Shown: positions 1 to 22,784, counted from the stretch's first letter. The stretch is DNA of 64,000 bases from Cristatella mucedo (GCA_009760855.2 WPIO01000030.1:1977001-2041000); one strand, 5' to 3'. The notes: a model not told the origin generated them from the letters alone. Numbers and translations are program-made.

Positions 1-730
1 GCCTGCATCCCTAAGCAATTGGCGATCTAGTAGCCTAGCGAACCGGTAGCCAGAAACCGTACCTTTCGACGGTGCACTCGCTGAAGCTGTGCCAAGCATG
101 GGTCTAGCCAGAATATTCTAAGGGTCTGAACCTGGACCTTGCCCAGGTGAGACAGTCACGGAAGAGGGTCTTCCCGCATGTCTTGCCGCACACCCATTCT
201 GAGGCTATGCAGCCATACTTAACGTGGGGTAATGGGGGTTGCCACAGGCTGCTCGGTGGTCCCCCATCTCCGGATGACGGTTAAATGCAGTAGCTCGTTA
301 GTCCCTTCTCTTCCGATGACGGTCAAGTGCAGATGGACTTGCCTTGTTGGACACCATGCTGTTTCTGCTTTCATGCTAGATACCGAAATTTGTGGTGAAA
401 TCACGGTATTTAGACATGCAGGTTACACATCGCAGGCAGCAGTGCTGCCACATGTCCGTGGACCTTTACTGCTGAAGTGTTGCTTGACGAGACAGAGACA
501 GAGAACCGAGAAAGAGACAGACAGACAGCAAGGCCAGCACCAGCAGCACCGCCTAGCCTGCCACAGTTAGGCTGGCATTGCATGACACCATCTGTTTGAT
601 CTTGCTTTTTCACATTCGCGGATCCTTTCAAGGCACCATTTTGCATCTCTGGACAGCCACGGCTGTTGGTTCGCTGTGCACCTCCTAAGCTAGTTGCTAG
701 CCTCTATCTAGCTCGTCTGTTTCTTTTCAG
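1..730. other. 5' flank or intron of the docking-protein gene, no exon resolved
   Basis: This stretch ends in a pyrimidine-rich acceptor (TTCTTTTCAG at 721-730) that opens the first supported exon. That exon needs one base of a codon from an earlier exon, so the gene starts further left. Short open frames exist here, but none has both convincing splice sites and the right phase. Confidence 0.4.
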
Positions 731-11651
<10,921 letters not shown>

Positions 11652-12362
11652 GGGTCCCCCGAGGTCCGTGCACGTGGTCTTGATTCGTCGGCCGGGTCAT
11701 AAGTCGCTTGCGCCAGAAGCTGCCGCCAGGGTTTTCATGTATGCAGTATGACGCTTGGCAGCAGCCTTGTTGTTTAATGATATTTTCCAGTGCTCGAATG
11801 GTTATCGGCTCGTGCCTATCTACTTAAACGTGTTTCCACGAGTTTTTGCCATTCTGCTGCCAGGTGTTATCGTCCCTCGCTGCGTCTCGTTATTGTTTGT
11901 TTTTTAATTTCATCTGCAGGTGCTTCCCGAAGTCCCTACCTGTTCCATATCAGCATGCATACACGCTTACTCATGCTGCGTTGCCTATTAATGCTTTGCT
12001 GCATCAGCTTAGCTCACACAATAGCTATTTGCTGCAGTTTTTGTGAGATATTCTTTTTTATGCCACTTGTCAGTTTGACGGCCTGTTATTTAATAATCCC
12101 TTTGGAAAGGAACACCAATCATGCATATCATTTTGTACATTCTACTCGCTGCAACAAAACGTGATGGAAAAGTACATATCATACCAAGGACCTTATATTT
12201 GTACACTAATAGCTGCCACCGTGTTGATCCTTAGTTGTATAACCGAGGCCGACTATTGAGGTACCTTTTTATGTCGCCCGAACATGGCAGCTGTAGCGCC
12301 AGCCTATGTTGGATTGCCTTTTTTTAATCCTGGCGCTGTGCCGAGCAGAGAGCCGGGTTTGA

Positions 12363-12368
12363 AATAAA
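12363..12368 (+). promoter_or_regulatory. Candidate poly(A) signal of the docking-protein gene
   Basis: AATAAA about 710 bp after the stop codon, in the sense orientation. It is a candidate only, since AT-rich sequence follows and such hexamers are frequent. Confidence 0.35.
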
Positions 12369-13204
12369 CTACTTACGTGCCTGAGTCCTTTTTTGTAGCC
12401 GTGTACTCTGTGGTGGAAAGAAACCAGGTCATGAACCTGTCGTGGTTTCTTGGCAGTTTCGATGTCGCTGGTTGTGACCCTTCCATCGGTCACCACATTA
12501 GCCACATTACACGTACAGGTACACTGCCTGCCCAGTCGTGTACGTGACACCATTTTGACAACAGAAACCCACTGTTAGTAGACGTAGCGAGTCGCCTTAT
12601 TGTGCCGGCACTCCGTCCGGTCGTTTCCACCTTCAAGTGTTCAGCACTTGGCCGATATGAGGCTCAATGAGCAATATATACTCTATTTAGCCTTTAGCCT
12701 CCCACAGTGAAAGCCTGGCGGCCTCGTCCGAGCTTCAAGTGAGAGATGGCCAGGCTTAGAGAACGACTTAAGGTAGGCAAATCGTATTTCCGTTAGTATA
12801 GGCTAGAAAGCAGTTAGAATGGCGCGGCATCGACAAGGGCGTTCAGGATCGGCCTTCATAGATATTGCCTATTGCTTTTTTCTAGGGGCCTTTTCCTTAA
12901 ATTTGCTTAGTGACGCTTTCTAGACAGGCCTGGAGAGGTATGAATGCACTCTTTGGGCTCTGCAAATGCAGGTGCACTTTTTCTGTTAGAGACAAAATCA
13001 AAAGAGCCAATCGGACAGCTGTAAATAAAAATAGGGATATTTACCTAGTTTCATTTTTCTAGAAGGTAGAAGGTCGAGGTATAGCCACCTTGCCGAATTG
13101 CTGGCGCTTCTTTGGACAAGAAAATGAATTTCTCCTTTTAGGATGGTTAGTGACAAACACTGTTCACGATAAGACGCAGACTGTGAAACTCTCGAGATCT
13201 TTGT

Positions 13205-13205
<1 letters not shown>

Positions 13206-13263
<58 letters not shown>
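13206..13263. repeat. (CT)n microsatellite
   Basis: A pure CT dinucleotide tract of about 58 bp in intergenic sequence. Confidence 0.95.
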
Positions 13264-13264
<1 letters not shown>

Positions 13265-13740
13265 GCTTCTGACTACTCAGGCACTTGTCATTTTCCAACC
13301 GTCCTTTGCTTCTTGGCGTCTCACTTCTTCGGATATCTTCTTATTCAGCTTCCACCGCTCACTTTTTTCCCATTTGCCTGAGATGCGCTTAACTACTGAC
13401 TTAAAAATGAAATCCGTTTTGACTCTGAGCGCGCTATAAAACTATTCACTTGCGTAACTATTGCTGAGTACATTTAGCTAGTTTCGCACACTCAACATCT
13501 GTACGTACGTACAACGGCGCTCAACTTGTGCATCCTATAGTAAGAAAATTAACCCTTTATACCAGGAAAGTATCTACTCCCGCTAAATGCAGCATACACT
13601 TGGACGTAATATTCCTGTTGACGCTAGCACTATTCTTTAAGGACGCACTGAAAGACACGGTTTCGTCAAGACGCGGCCTGGCTCGAATTGCTTTGGAATT
13701 CGGGTTTACATAATAATAATAGTGTTGCACTTACAAATTA

Positions 13741-13855
13741 TAATATACTTAAAATATAATATATATTATATTATATATAATATATATTATATTTATAATA
13801 TATATAATATATATTATGTTATATTTATATTTATTATACTTATACTTATACTTAT
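13741..13855. repeat. AT-rich tract next to a LINE tail
   Basis: Runs of ATATAAT and TATTATA directly abut the 3' tail of a minus-oriented LINE fragment. It is probably an expanded remnant of the ATT-type terminal repeat of the element. Confidence 0.8.
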
Positions 13856-14400
13856 AAAGGGCCCTCAGAGAACCCAATCTCTTTCTAGGTGCTTCACATT
13901 TGCTGCAAAGGGAAACGCGATTGAATGGTGAGTAATATCATGCTTGATATTTTTACAGTAAAGTAGACGGTCCGCCGGTGTTGACCTCAGCAACCTTCAC
14001 ATGCAGCCCAACGAGCTGCAAGGTTTTGTCCCTCGCGTTTAGGTCCCTTAATTCTCTTGCACACCGACCTACCTATAAGAGCTACTTCCCAATCAGGCTA
14101 GGCTTCGTACCACCTGCTCTTCTTACTCAAGTCGCTTAGGTGAGCCTCTACCGAATCAACCGAAATCCCTTTGTAGATCGTGCCGTAAATTCATTTGCTC
14201 TCAAAGCCTGGAGTTTAATGCCGACTGACGTCACGACAGCACCTGACTTAGCGACACTTAGAAAGAAGCTAAAAATGCACCTGTTCAGTCACAGCGTTGT
14301 CCCGCCTACGCGCGCTCCCGCTGTATAAAATAACGATAACAATACACTTGATAAAGCGCCCTCAGAGAACTCAAATCTCTTTCCACGCACTTTACATGTG
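13856..14400. mobile_element. Composite LINE remnant: plus-strand C-terminal piece between two minus-strand tails
   Basis: At 13858-13945 there is a minus-oriented LINE 3' tail (GGGCCCTCAGAGAACCC and following bases). At about 13985-14330 the plus strand encodes a degraded LINE C-terminus; the block VDRAVNSFALKAW resembles FGDRAFSSYAPTAW in the intact copy. At 14331-14400 a second minus-oriented tail follows. About 310 bp of it recur in inverted orientation at 19884-20195 with few differences. The mix of orientations implies nested insertion or inversion. Confidence 0.75.
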
Positions 14401-15577
14401 TCGATATGCATGCTTTGTATGATATAGCTAACCAAGTTTTGCGTGTTGACACTGCATATTACCACTAACCATGTGTTCGTGCTTCCTTTACGGCATATAT
14501 AAAGTGACTAGAAATAGATTAAATTCTCAGAGCGAAACACAGTTGTATTACTGTTTACGTACCTGCATGCACCGAAAACTGGCTCGGATAGCAGAACAGC
14601 TCCAACTTCCAAGGCTCTATTCAGTAGGATTATATTTCGTTATTTATTCGCGGGGGCATTGCCGGTTTTTTTAAATAAATTTTAAAATGTTAAAATATTT
14701 GAAATGTACGTTGCCTTCTTTCGCGACAGTCTCTTCCAACTCCTCGCCTTATCTACTGAACGAGAATGTTCCCCGGCTCGTCAGCGAGCTTGAATTGATC
14801 CTCAGCGCCGTCATTTTCTACCTCATCGTCCTTTCCTTCCTCCTCTTTGCTGCCCCAGTTTCTCCTGGGTGTTTTCGTAATCAATATAACCGATGGCAGC
14901 CAAAAGATTGGCATACGCGTACCTGCGCTTTTTGGAAAGAAGTCGCTTAAGCTGAGCAGATTTAAACTCGATGGCGACTTAATTTTCACATTTTCCTTGT
15001 CCAAGAAGCACTCAGTTCTTTGATCGCACTCAATTTTTTTCATTTTTAAATTAAAAAAAAATATTATTTTAAAATGCCCTGGAAATCTAGACGTATTTCA
15101 AGACATTTCGAAACGTCTATTTCTGAAATAAATTACAAAACTTTTCACCACTAAGTAGGATGTATTCCAACTGCTGGAGATTAACATGCTGGCAGCGGTT
15201 AAGAACGATGCCTATCCATCACCTGATACGTTATGTAGTGTATCTTCGTCTGTAAGTCCACAAAGCCACGAAGACTAAGTGGTTGTTTGTTGCAGGAGAG
15301 TTGATATGCCCGATTTTGCCTCCGACAACAGCGACATTGGCCAGGCAAAATGTCGTTTTTATATGCGGAGCAAATGGATGCACCTGAGGACTGCCGTGCC
15401 TAATTCTCAAAGCATATAAACTGTGCAGTCAGAAATGCAAAGCTAGGACTTCAGCTCAGCGTGAATGTGCAACTGCAAACGTGTCGGAGGAGTTATCTTC
15501 TATAAAGACTTTTTTTAATTAGGGAGAGCAACTAATGGCAATAGCATTCTGATCGACGTGAATTGAGATTACGCATG
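14401..15577. other. Intergenic, little recognised
   Basis: AT-rich sequence without a supportable gene. At 15245-15306 there is a short minus-oriented match to the 3' end of the second LINE family (the block related to CTCCACAAAG), otherwise nothing is recognised. Confidence 0.4.
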
Positions 15578-15753
15578 AATAATAATAATAATAATGCATT
15601 TGATTAAGCGCCCTGAGAGAACTTAATCTCTTTCTAGGCGCTTTACCTTTGCTGCAAAGGGAAATGCAATTGAATGGTAAGTAAAATCATGCTTGAAAAA
15701 CAAACAAAATGAATAATATGGTTGGGGGTGACATGCACAGGGTCAGCATGCAA
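15578..15753 (-). mobile_element. Short LINE 3'-tail copy
   Basis: Read on the minus strand, this is the terminal 175 bp or so of the main LINE family, ending in an ATT repeat at 15578-15595. Its 5' break lies at the TTGCATGCTGACCC position, the same place as in two other short copies in the window. Confidence 0.85.
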
Positions 15754-17334
15754 TATTGTCAACCGCACAGACATACACAAACTCATACTGCTGCTGTAGG
15801 CCGCTACTCTTGCTCATTTGCTGTTTCTCTGTTGATGCTGGAATTTCTGTGCTGCTATTAGTGCTAGTGCTAGTGCTGCTGCCCCGGCTAATGCTAACCA
15901 TCCAATAACGCCACCCCCCACAATAGCGTATGGCCACACCGCTCCACAGAACCAGGCACTATAGGGGGACCGCTTACAGAAATGCAGGTACATTGTAGAT
16001 ACATGCAGACTTGTACATACACTCCTTTTTAGAGAGTGCCTTTAAAAGCGTCATTTTGCCAATATTATTACTATAGGCAGTATGATCTGTGACTTGCTTG
16101 GTTTTAAAAGGAGCACGCTGCCACACTCAGTCATACTCAGGCGATCCTAAAAAAAAGCATTGACGCTTGCCCGTTTCATGGACAAAGCCTGCATTTGCCA
16201 TAAGGTATCTCCCAGACTGATCTCTAAAGCAGATTGGAGTATTAGGACAGCTGAACCGGATGCAACGGACCGGTATGACCTACACGTCCTTTGTATAAGC
16301 ACAGTACACGTATTTGCCATGGATGCAACTGTTCTGCTGCCAACTATGGCACTTTCATTCCGCCGTAACTCGCCGCAATTTATTCTTCCCTTTAAACTTC
16401 GATTGTCTTACTCATATAGCTACACTTCCCTCCTCACTTTTCCTACTACGTGGTTGCAAAAGTACGCTTTAGGTACTCAACAAAAAACTCAAATGCCGTA
16501 ACCAGTTCGTCTTCCTAACGTCATAGCGACCTCTAAGAGGCAGATCCGTTTTTGATACCCACCAGGTTCTACATTTCTACATTTTCTACATTTGGAGCTT
16601 ATCACAGTATTTCGGTATTACTTTATTGCGGCACTCTCATGGCATTACGTTATGAATGGCAGTCAAGCCTGTCCGGAGGAATCGAAAGATGGGTTGACAA
16701 GCACAAACAAAAGTATGGCCAGGATTTAAGTAAGAAGTTTAGGTCAGACCGGTCCAACTTAAAGGACGCGGGACAAGAGCAACAATTTTCTTGGAAATAA
16801 TAACAACATCAACCTAGAAAATTTCGAATGTGATTCCGTGCGTGACTGGGTGAGCTAGAACGCCCGGCAGCCCGCATACACGAGTCGCCGACGTTACGCT
16901 TGCTAACGTTGTGCCCTTTTTTCTATTTAAAGTACAAATACGAAGGTGCAGCTACGATAAATGCCAGTTAAAAAGGAAAACACGAGAGATAAATTATTAA
17001 ATTGAAATCAAGCAACAACCTGCACTCTCGAGGTTTAAATTGAACGTTGAATTGTGCATTCATTTACGAAACAGTTATACGCAGGCTTTAGATAAACGCG
17101 TCCTTTAACAACTTATTTAAACGCCGTGAAGATGATTTCTCAGTGGAATGGATAATAATAAAGGGCCAAACCGAGATAGTCTTAGCGATGGTCGGGCGAA
17201 CGGTGAGTCATTAGGGCTGGACTTTAGCGCAATTATACGCTTCTAGGCAGGGTCTTTAATTTTTAATTTTCAAATTGAATACCGTATCCCGCGATTTTTC
17301 TCGAGTGCACACTAATAGTAATTATATTGCGAAT
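15754..17334. other. Intergenic, no gene recognised
   Basis: Two frames of 80-115 codons exist (16160-16501 and 16552-16800, both plus) but show no known motif, no splice logic and no codon bias like the neighbouring exons. They are not called as genes. Confidence 0.4.
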
Positions 17335-17400
17335 TAAATCATAAGTCTTTTGTGTAGCGCCCTAAGAGAACTTATCTCTATTCAGGTGCATCGCAGCTCG
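17335..17400 (-). mobile_element. LINE-tailed SINE, truncated
   Basis: The block TAGCGCCCTAAGAGAAC is the minus-oriented 3' tail shared by the SINE copies at 20395 and 46075. The tRNA-like head is degraded or missing. Confidence 0.55.
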
Positions 17401-17689
17401 GAAAAGCAATGACCGATAGTTGATGACAAGCAAGTTATCCTGCTGCCTAATGCTGCTCATATGCAGCTAGGTAGTTCCTGGGCCTCAGTGAGACCAAAGG
17501 AACTGTAGATCTATATTTAAGCATTAGTCGCCCCACACTGAAAGCCCAGCGGACTGCCAACCGCTCACGAGTCTGCGTATAATGCAATTTAACTCATCTC
17601 CGTCTGTAATTCCACTAGGACCATGCGTGTGTTACGCAGGTGAGTTTTGTATAGCGAACTCAAAGCCTACGCGGCTTTCGATACGTATT

Positions 17690-17790
17690 CGGTAGCTAGC
17701 AGACTTCATCTCACGCAACTAGGAGAACGTGTGAAGCATAGCTGAGTCAGGAGACCAGTCGAGGTAGTGAGTTGCATGGAGGTAGCAGCT
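17690..17790 (-). mobile_element. 3'-end fragment of the second LINE family
   Basis: The block CATAGCTGAGTCAGGAG recurs at 28877-28893, and its reverse complement is near 56150. This marks a minus-oriented remnant of the family represented at 55615-56300. Confidence 0.55.
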
Positions 17791-17895
17791 CTGGACGGCT
17801 GGAAAGGATGTGCCATAGTCGGCAGCAGGAGAGTAGATGTCGCTGCGTGAGAAAATAAATATCGACCTTCAAAGCAATGCTGCATCGGATAATCT

Positions 17896-19270
17896 TTGCT
17901 AGTTCTGCTTGATTTCTCGGTAGAATTTGACAGTATTTATAAAGTCCTTATTAAATGCCCATTATCTTGGCTGCGGGCGGGAGCTGGGTTAAATCCCATC
18001 TCAGTGGAGGAATTCAGAGCTCAGGCAGTAGAGGTCGAGGCTCTGAGTCAGGCCAGAGTTTCACGCGAGACTTCACAGGCCAAGCAGTTGAGAGGCGCTT
18101 TGGGTGCTGTGTACGAGTGCTGTTATCCACCGCGGCGGCTAAGGTTAAACTTCTAGTCGTTAAGGTTAAACGTCTAGTGTGAATTAGACTCCTCGATTCT
18201 ATGAATATGGACTTGTTAGGTTAAAGTATGTGTATTCTTCGTTCCTGTCATGTTCCGCTACTGTCAGCATACCTGCGTGCATTGGTGCTGCACCTAAAAG
18301 TCACTAGCCGTGATTTGACTGCTCAGAGAGTCACCGGTATTAGTCGCATGTAGGCTGGGACTTGCACCTTTACGAGCGCTGTGGTTGTGGTCCTAGTGCT
18401 GACCGTACATTGGCCCCCGTTTGTAGCAGCATCACAGCTAAGCTTATTGATTCATTCATGACATCGATGTGGACTTCTGTCACTCACTACTCGCAGGTCT
18501 TCCTGCCGGTGCTATAAGACTGCCAGTCGGTGCAAAACTCTGCAGTTGGGCGTGTCTATCGTGAACGTCGTTACTGCTGCATTGCACCGCTTCTCACCGA
18601 CCTGCGCTGGCGTCTAATCAAGCAGCGAATCGACTTTAAGGTTTTCCACCTACTTTTAGGTCCCTAAATAGTAGCTGATTTAGCAGCCTCTTTCTTATAG
18701 TGACAGAAGAGCCTCTAAGGCTATCTCCACCACTTGAAGCGGCAATAAGGATTGCTCACTGCAGGATTCGAACCCACGACTTCGTGACCGAGGTCGTGAT
18801 ATGCAACCGCTTTACCTAGTGTGCCGTCACAGCTCACCCTTCATTTTATTGCTGCGGTATACCTAGCAGAAATGCTTCTGATCAGGCTAGGCATCTCTTC
18901 ACCTTCTTGTGACTTCAGTCGTTCAACTGTGCCTCGAACCAATCTCAAATCCTCCGGAGACTGCGCCTTCAGTTCATGTGCTCCAAATGCCGATAACTCA
19001 CTCCTGACTTACGCCACGACATCTGCTGATTTGACCACATTTAGAAAGATGCTAAGAACGCACATGTTCCTTACAGCATTTGCTGGATTCGTCTAAGTTG
19101 TCCTTTGCATATGCCTATATGTGCTGGTAGTGAGCATGACATGACTAACCAATTAAGTCTTTTTTTCAAGATGCACACAGAGTCTAGAAAAAGATTTAGT
19201 TCTCTTATGGGGGTATGCATATGTCTCGTTAGTATTATTGTAATTAAGCTTTCTAAAAGTTACATGAATT
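17896..19270 (+). mobile_element. Degenerate LINE, main family, interrupted by a SINE
   Basis: Plus-strand traces of reverse transcriptase appear in order: VLLDFSVEFDSI (compare VLLDLSAAFDTI), then SWVKSHLSGGIQS (compare HWFKSYLSGRLQS), then the C-terminal block RRLIKQRIDFKV, and after the SINE PRTNLKSSGDCAFSSCAP and DLTTFRKMLRTHMF. The 3' tail with its ATT-like end is near 19190-19260. Several frameshifts, stops and an internal deletion show it is dead. Confidence 0.75.
18668..18834 (-). mobile_element. tRNA-derived SINE inserted in a LINE
   Basis: On the minus strand a tRNA-like head carries a recognisable B box (GGTTCGAATCC, at about 18766-18780) and an A-box-like CACACTAGGTAAAG. A non-tRNA body about 90 bp long follows. 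It splits the C-terminal coding part of the LINE at 17896-19270, so it is the younger of the two. A second copy lies at 47082-47238. Confidence 0.85.
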
Positions 19271-19602
19271 ATACTACTAGCTTAAAAGAGTAGATAATGG
19301 GATAATATAATTTAGATTAACGAGTTATTTGAGTGGCTGGAGAACTTTCTGAGCGGTACTGACGTAATGTCCTTGACATTGTACCGCACCTCAAGCTCTA
19401 GGTTTAGCCCTCCCGCCTACCAAAATCCTGGCTTAGCCCTAGTTACTGGCCCTAATACAGTGATCTTACTAATTCCATGGCTTTCCATGTTCCATGGCTT
19501 CAATACGTGCACTTGATAGGCTGTTTGCAATGCTGCTCGACGTGCCGGCCGCACACTTTATTTAGCAGTGCTCTCGGTTAAGTGAGGCGCATTAAGCTCA
19601 AC

Positions 19603-22600
19603 ATGGCGGCGTCCTTGGGAGGTTTGCTTCTGCGTCGTCTTACCTCCCTTCGAGTTCGACGAGTTAACCGGTATTGCACTAAACCGTGACAATGCAATTT
19701 TGAGTGCACAACCATAACCTCTTCTAGCTTGCATGTTTCCTCAGCTGTTTTGTCGACAGGCATGGTTTCAGTCAACTGTGTTTACTTTTTCTTTGCTTTT
19801 CGGAATCTAACTGTTTACCGTCGTACAAATCTCAAATAGTATGGGGAGACCTTACGTTTAGTTCGTATACTACCAAAGCCTGGAACTCCAGGCTTTGAGA
19901 GCAAATGAATTTACGGCACGATCTACAAAGGAATTTTGGCTGATTCGGTAGAGGCTCACCTAAGCGACTTGAGTAAGAAGAGCAGCTGGTTCGATGCCTA
20001 TCCCGATTGGGAAGTAGCTCTTATAGGTAGGTCGGTGTGCAAGAGAATTAAGGGACCTAAACGCGAGGGACAAAACCTTGCAGCTCGTTGGGCTGCATGT
20101 GAAGGTTGCTGAGGTCAACACCGGCGGACCGTCTACTTTACTGTAAAAATATCAAGCATGATATTACTCACCATTCAATCGCGTTTCCCTTTGCAGCATA
20201 TGTAAAGCACCTAGAAAGAGATTGAGTTTACTGAGGGCGCTATATCAAATGCATTATTATTACCATTTGCTTGCTCTGAATTGTGTACCGACTTCTAAGC
20301 AACCCGCCAACCCTGAAATTGGCCGCAATTACGTCGGGAGTGTGCATTAACTTCGATTCCCGCTGCTTTTTGCATGGGCAGCGAACACGAATGATGTTAG
20401 GTTTGGTCCAGCGGTTAAGGTGCTCGCCCCGACCAAGATCTAGCTGAGGTCGTGGGCTCGAGCCCCGAGGCATATGTGAAGTGCCTGAATAGAGATCAAG
20501 TTCTCTTGGGACGCTATACAAATGAATTATATTTATTTATAGGGCATGTGAGCTCCAAACGCAACTATGTTTGTGGATCTTTTTGGTCTGCACAGGCACT
20601 CCGCAAGAGATGGGAGGGTACCACTAGAATTCGTTTTAAGTAACGAAGTGCCTTGGTCATATCTTGCTAAGAGGATAAAGGTTTAAACCTATTAGTCCAT
20701 AGTGTATTTGAAAACGCCGATTTCAATCGTCATGGTGTATAAGGGTAGCGCAGAGTAATTTTGTGGCATTATGTCGGATCGGAATTTGTCTCCAGGCCTT
20801 TTGCGAATGTTTTCGCTGCCACTCTGAATTAGTCTGGCAAATAAGGCTGAATTCTTTGGAATCATTCTCACCAGTCGCTACCGCCGGAGCTCACGGCGAC
20901 TGCTCAATGCAGGCAGTCGATATGGTAAATTTCGTTGTAGATTTCCCACAGTGGTTCGAAAGCAACCGTATGCCATCGCCGATATAGATACCGACCATGC
21001 TTACGAGAAAACGCGGCTAACAGTTATGAACATAGATGAAGATGACTCAACCTTATTCATTGATACGTACAGTCAGATCGGCTTCAAGTTGAACAACGGC
21101 TTCCGTGTTATAGGCCCGTGTGCGATATTTCCCAAGTCAGTCCTCCATTGGAATGTTAGTGTTACAGCTGATTTCACATTTGCATCTGTTTAAAAACTCG
21201 GTGGCTTCAAATGTTACCAGCTAACGTGCCTTTTAGGTTCGCGGATGTGAAGATATCCATGAAGACTCGCTGTGTCTTTTCTGCATGACCGAACCGAGGC
21301 TGGGTATGTGTGGAGATGTCTAGATGGCTTAGCAGTCTTTTTTAGCGTTACCTTCGGCATTGTAGTCATTGAAACTGTGGGAGCGAGTTGACCAAGTGAC
21401 TTGTCTGTGCCGGCTTTCGAATATGGTTGCCAACGGCCGTACGTGAGGGTGAGGCGAGAGCTAATTTTTCTATGAATCGAGGCAAAGCTTGTGATTGACT
21501 GGCATTCTGCACTGTCCTACTGTCTTTGGTTCTGCTTTTAGTGAGTCCAACAAGCGGCAGTGTATCGATTGCATGGGCCGAGTAAATTGCCTTGGCGTTG
21601 AGCCTTCTGAGCTGATATTGTTTGTGGACTGTCTAAGCTAAATTCGTTTGTAGACTTGCTCATCCTCGGGGTAGGCGAGAAAGAAAACGTATCTAAAGTT
21701 AAGCCCGGGCTCATACAGTTTCTCAGGTCGAAACGAATCAATGTGGAGATTCTACCCACGGTATGTACTCATTATTGGAATGAGCATTTGCAAAAATTGA
21801 TATTTTTGGCACCGGAGGCCCAAAGGTTCAACTCCTGGGACTCACTGGGCTGAGCCTGGCTTAGTCCTTACCACTGCTGTGCTCTTTATATCTTTTTTAC
21901 CGGCATTGTGCATCCGGATGGTGTTGGGGATGTTCGAATATCTGCACCTACACGAACCAATCATTAAACGCTTAGAGTTACACGCTAAAGTAACTTCTCG
22001 GTTGCTGAATAAACTAAAGAAAGTAGACAACCGGCTGTGATCGTAGTGGCAGTTTTGGCTGCTAAGACCGGTGACAGGTACTTGAGCCACAGCCGTGCTA
22101 TTGCAAGTCAACCCAGCTAAGAGCCTGGCCGACCAATAGTAGTAGATCATTGGGATCATACCATTCCACATATCGGCTGCTGCTTTATCCTTTATATGGC
22201 GAAGGGATCAAATGCTTCCCCGCTTTATATCGAGCTTTGCATAACACTGTGGCATTAATAAAAAAAAATGTGCATGACATAAGACTTGGTTTATTGTTTC
22301 TGTTGCTTACTTAAGCAGGAAAACTTAGCTGTTTGTTGATGTGGCTCAAACGACGTTTATTTTGTCGTGAGCCATATTTGAGATAGTGCTATGGATTTCT
22401 GTTGTCAATAAAGTTGTTCTTGCTCATTGTTTTATTTTGTCCCAGGATCACGCTTGCTCGACGTTCAACTTCCTCAATGCCGAAAAGCGCTTCGTCGCTG
22501 CTGCACTGATACCACCACAAGTGATCCACTCGACTGACGCGGAACTTAGCTACCTGCAGGATGGCGATCCAAGTGAGATGTCCGAGCTTTTCGATCCAGC

Positions 22601-22784
22601 CGCATTAGAGGGTAGCGAAGGAAATGCAACGGAAATTGCTCTCGGCATCCACGATAAACTAGGCATCAAGCAGCTGTCCAAGAGTCTCAAGAACTCGACT
22701 AAGGATCTCCAGCTGAATCTGGGCTCACGAGACGCCAGTGAAAAGGACGTTCCTGACAAACTTGGCCGTGGACCAAAATACTAA
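19603..22784 (+). CDS. NDUFAF3: NADH dehydrogenase complex I assembly factor 3 (NDUFAF3), 5 exons
   Basis: This is an Mth938-domain mitochondrial protein that works with NDUFAF4 in early assembly of respiratory complex I. Exons: 19603-19670, 20875-21154 (its start is the least certain boundary), 21237-21303, 21654-21760 and 22446-22784. All phases agree and give about 286 aa. Exon 1 encodes MAASLGGLLLRRLTSLRVRR, an Arg-rich presequence without acidic residues, as expected for mitochondrial import. Family blocks seen in order are FIDTYSQIGFKLN, RVIGPCAIFPKSVLHWN, DIHEDSLCLF, LLILGVGEK, and CSTFNFLNAEKRFVAAALIPP. The vertebrate protein ends soon after the ALIPP block, at about 184 aa. This one continues for about 85 residues of acidic and polar sequence with no recognised domain. 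Intron 1 holds a LINE fragment and a SINE. The start codon sits in AACATGGCGGC, a YY1-like context common in housekeeping genes. Confidence 0.88.
19870..20265 (-). mobile_element. LINE-derived segment, inverted copy of the one at 13.9-14.2 kb
   Basis: The reverse complement of 19884-20195 matches 13905-14217 closely, including the odd combination of LINE C-terminal sequence and oppositely oriented tail. A typical tail and ATT end follow to 20265. It lies in intron 1 of NDUFAF3. Confidence 0.85.
20395..20535 (+). mobile_element. tRNA-derived SINE with LINE-like 3' tail
   Basis: The head has an A-box-like TGGTCCAGCGGTTAAGG (about 20405) and a B-box-like GTGGGCTCGAGCCCC (about 20453). The tail, from GTGAAGTGCCTGAATAGAG through GGGACGCTATACAAATG, follows the same pattern as the tail of the main LINE. 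It is the best-preserved copy of this SINE in the window. Confidence 0.85.

Larger units (their letters stand above)
11652..13739 (+). other. 3' UTR and intergenic sequence
   Basis: Downstream of the TGA stop the GC content falls steadily. No exon with support on either strand is seen. The stretch contains one candidate poly(A) signal and one CT microsatellite. Confidence 0.5.

Noticed and set aside
20405..20470. A tRNA gene
   Set aside because: The tRNA-like head is followed directly by a LINE-type tail and recurs as a dispersed repeat, so it is a SINE. The T-arm and anticodon arm do not pair well.
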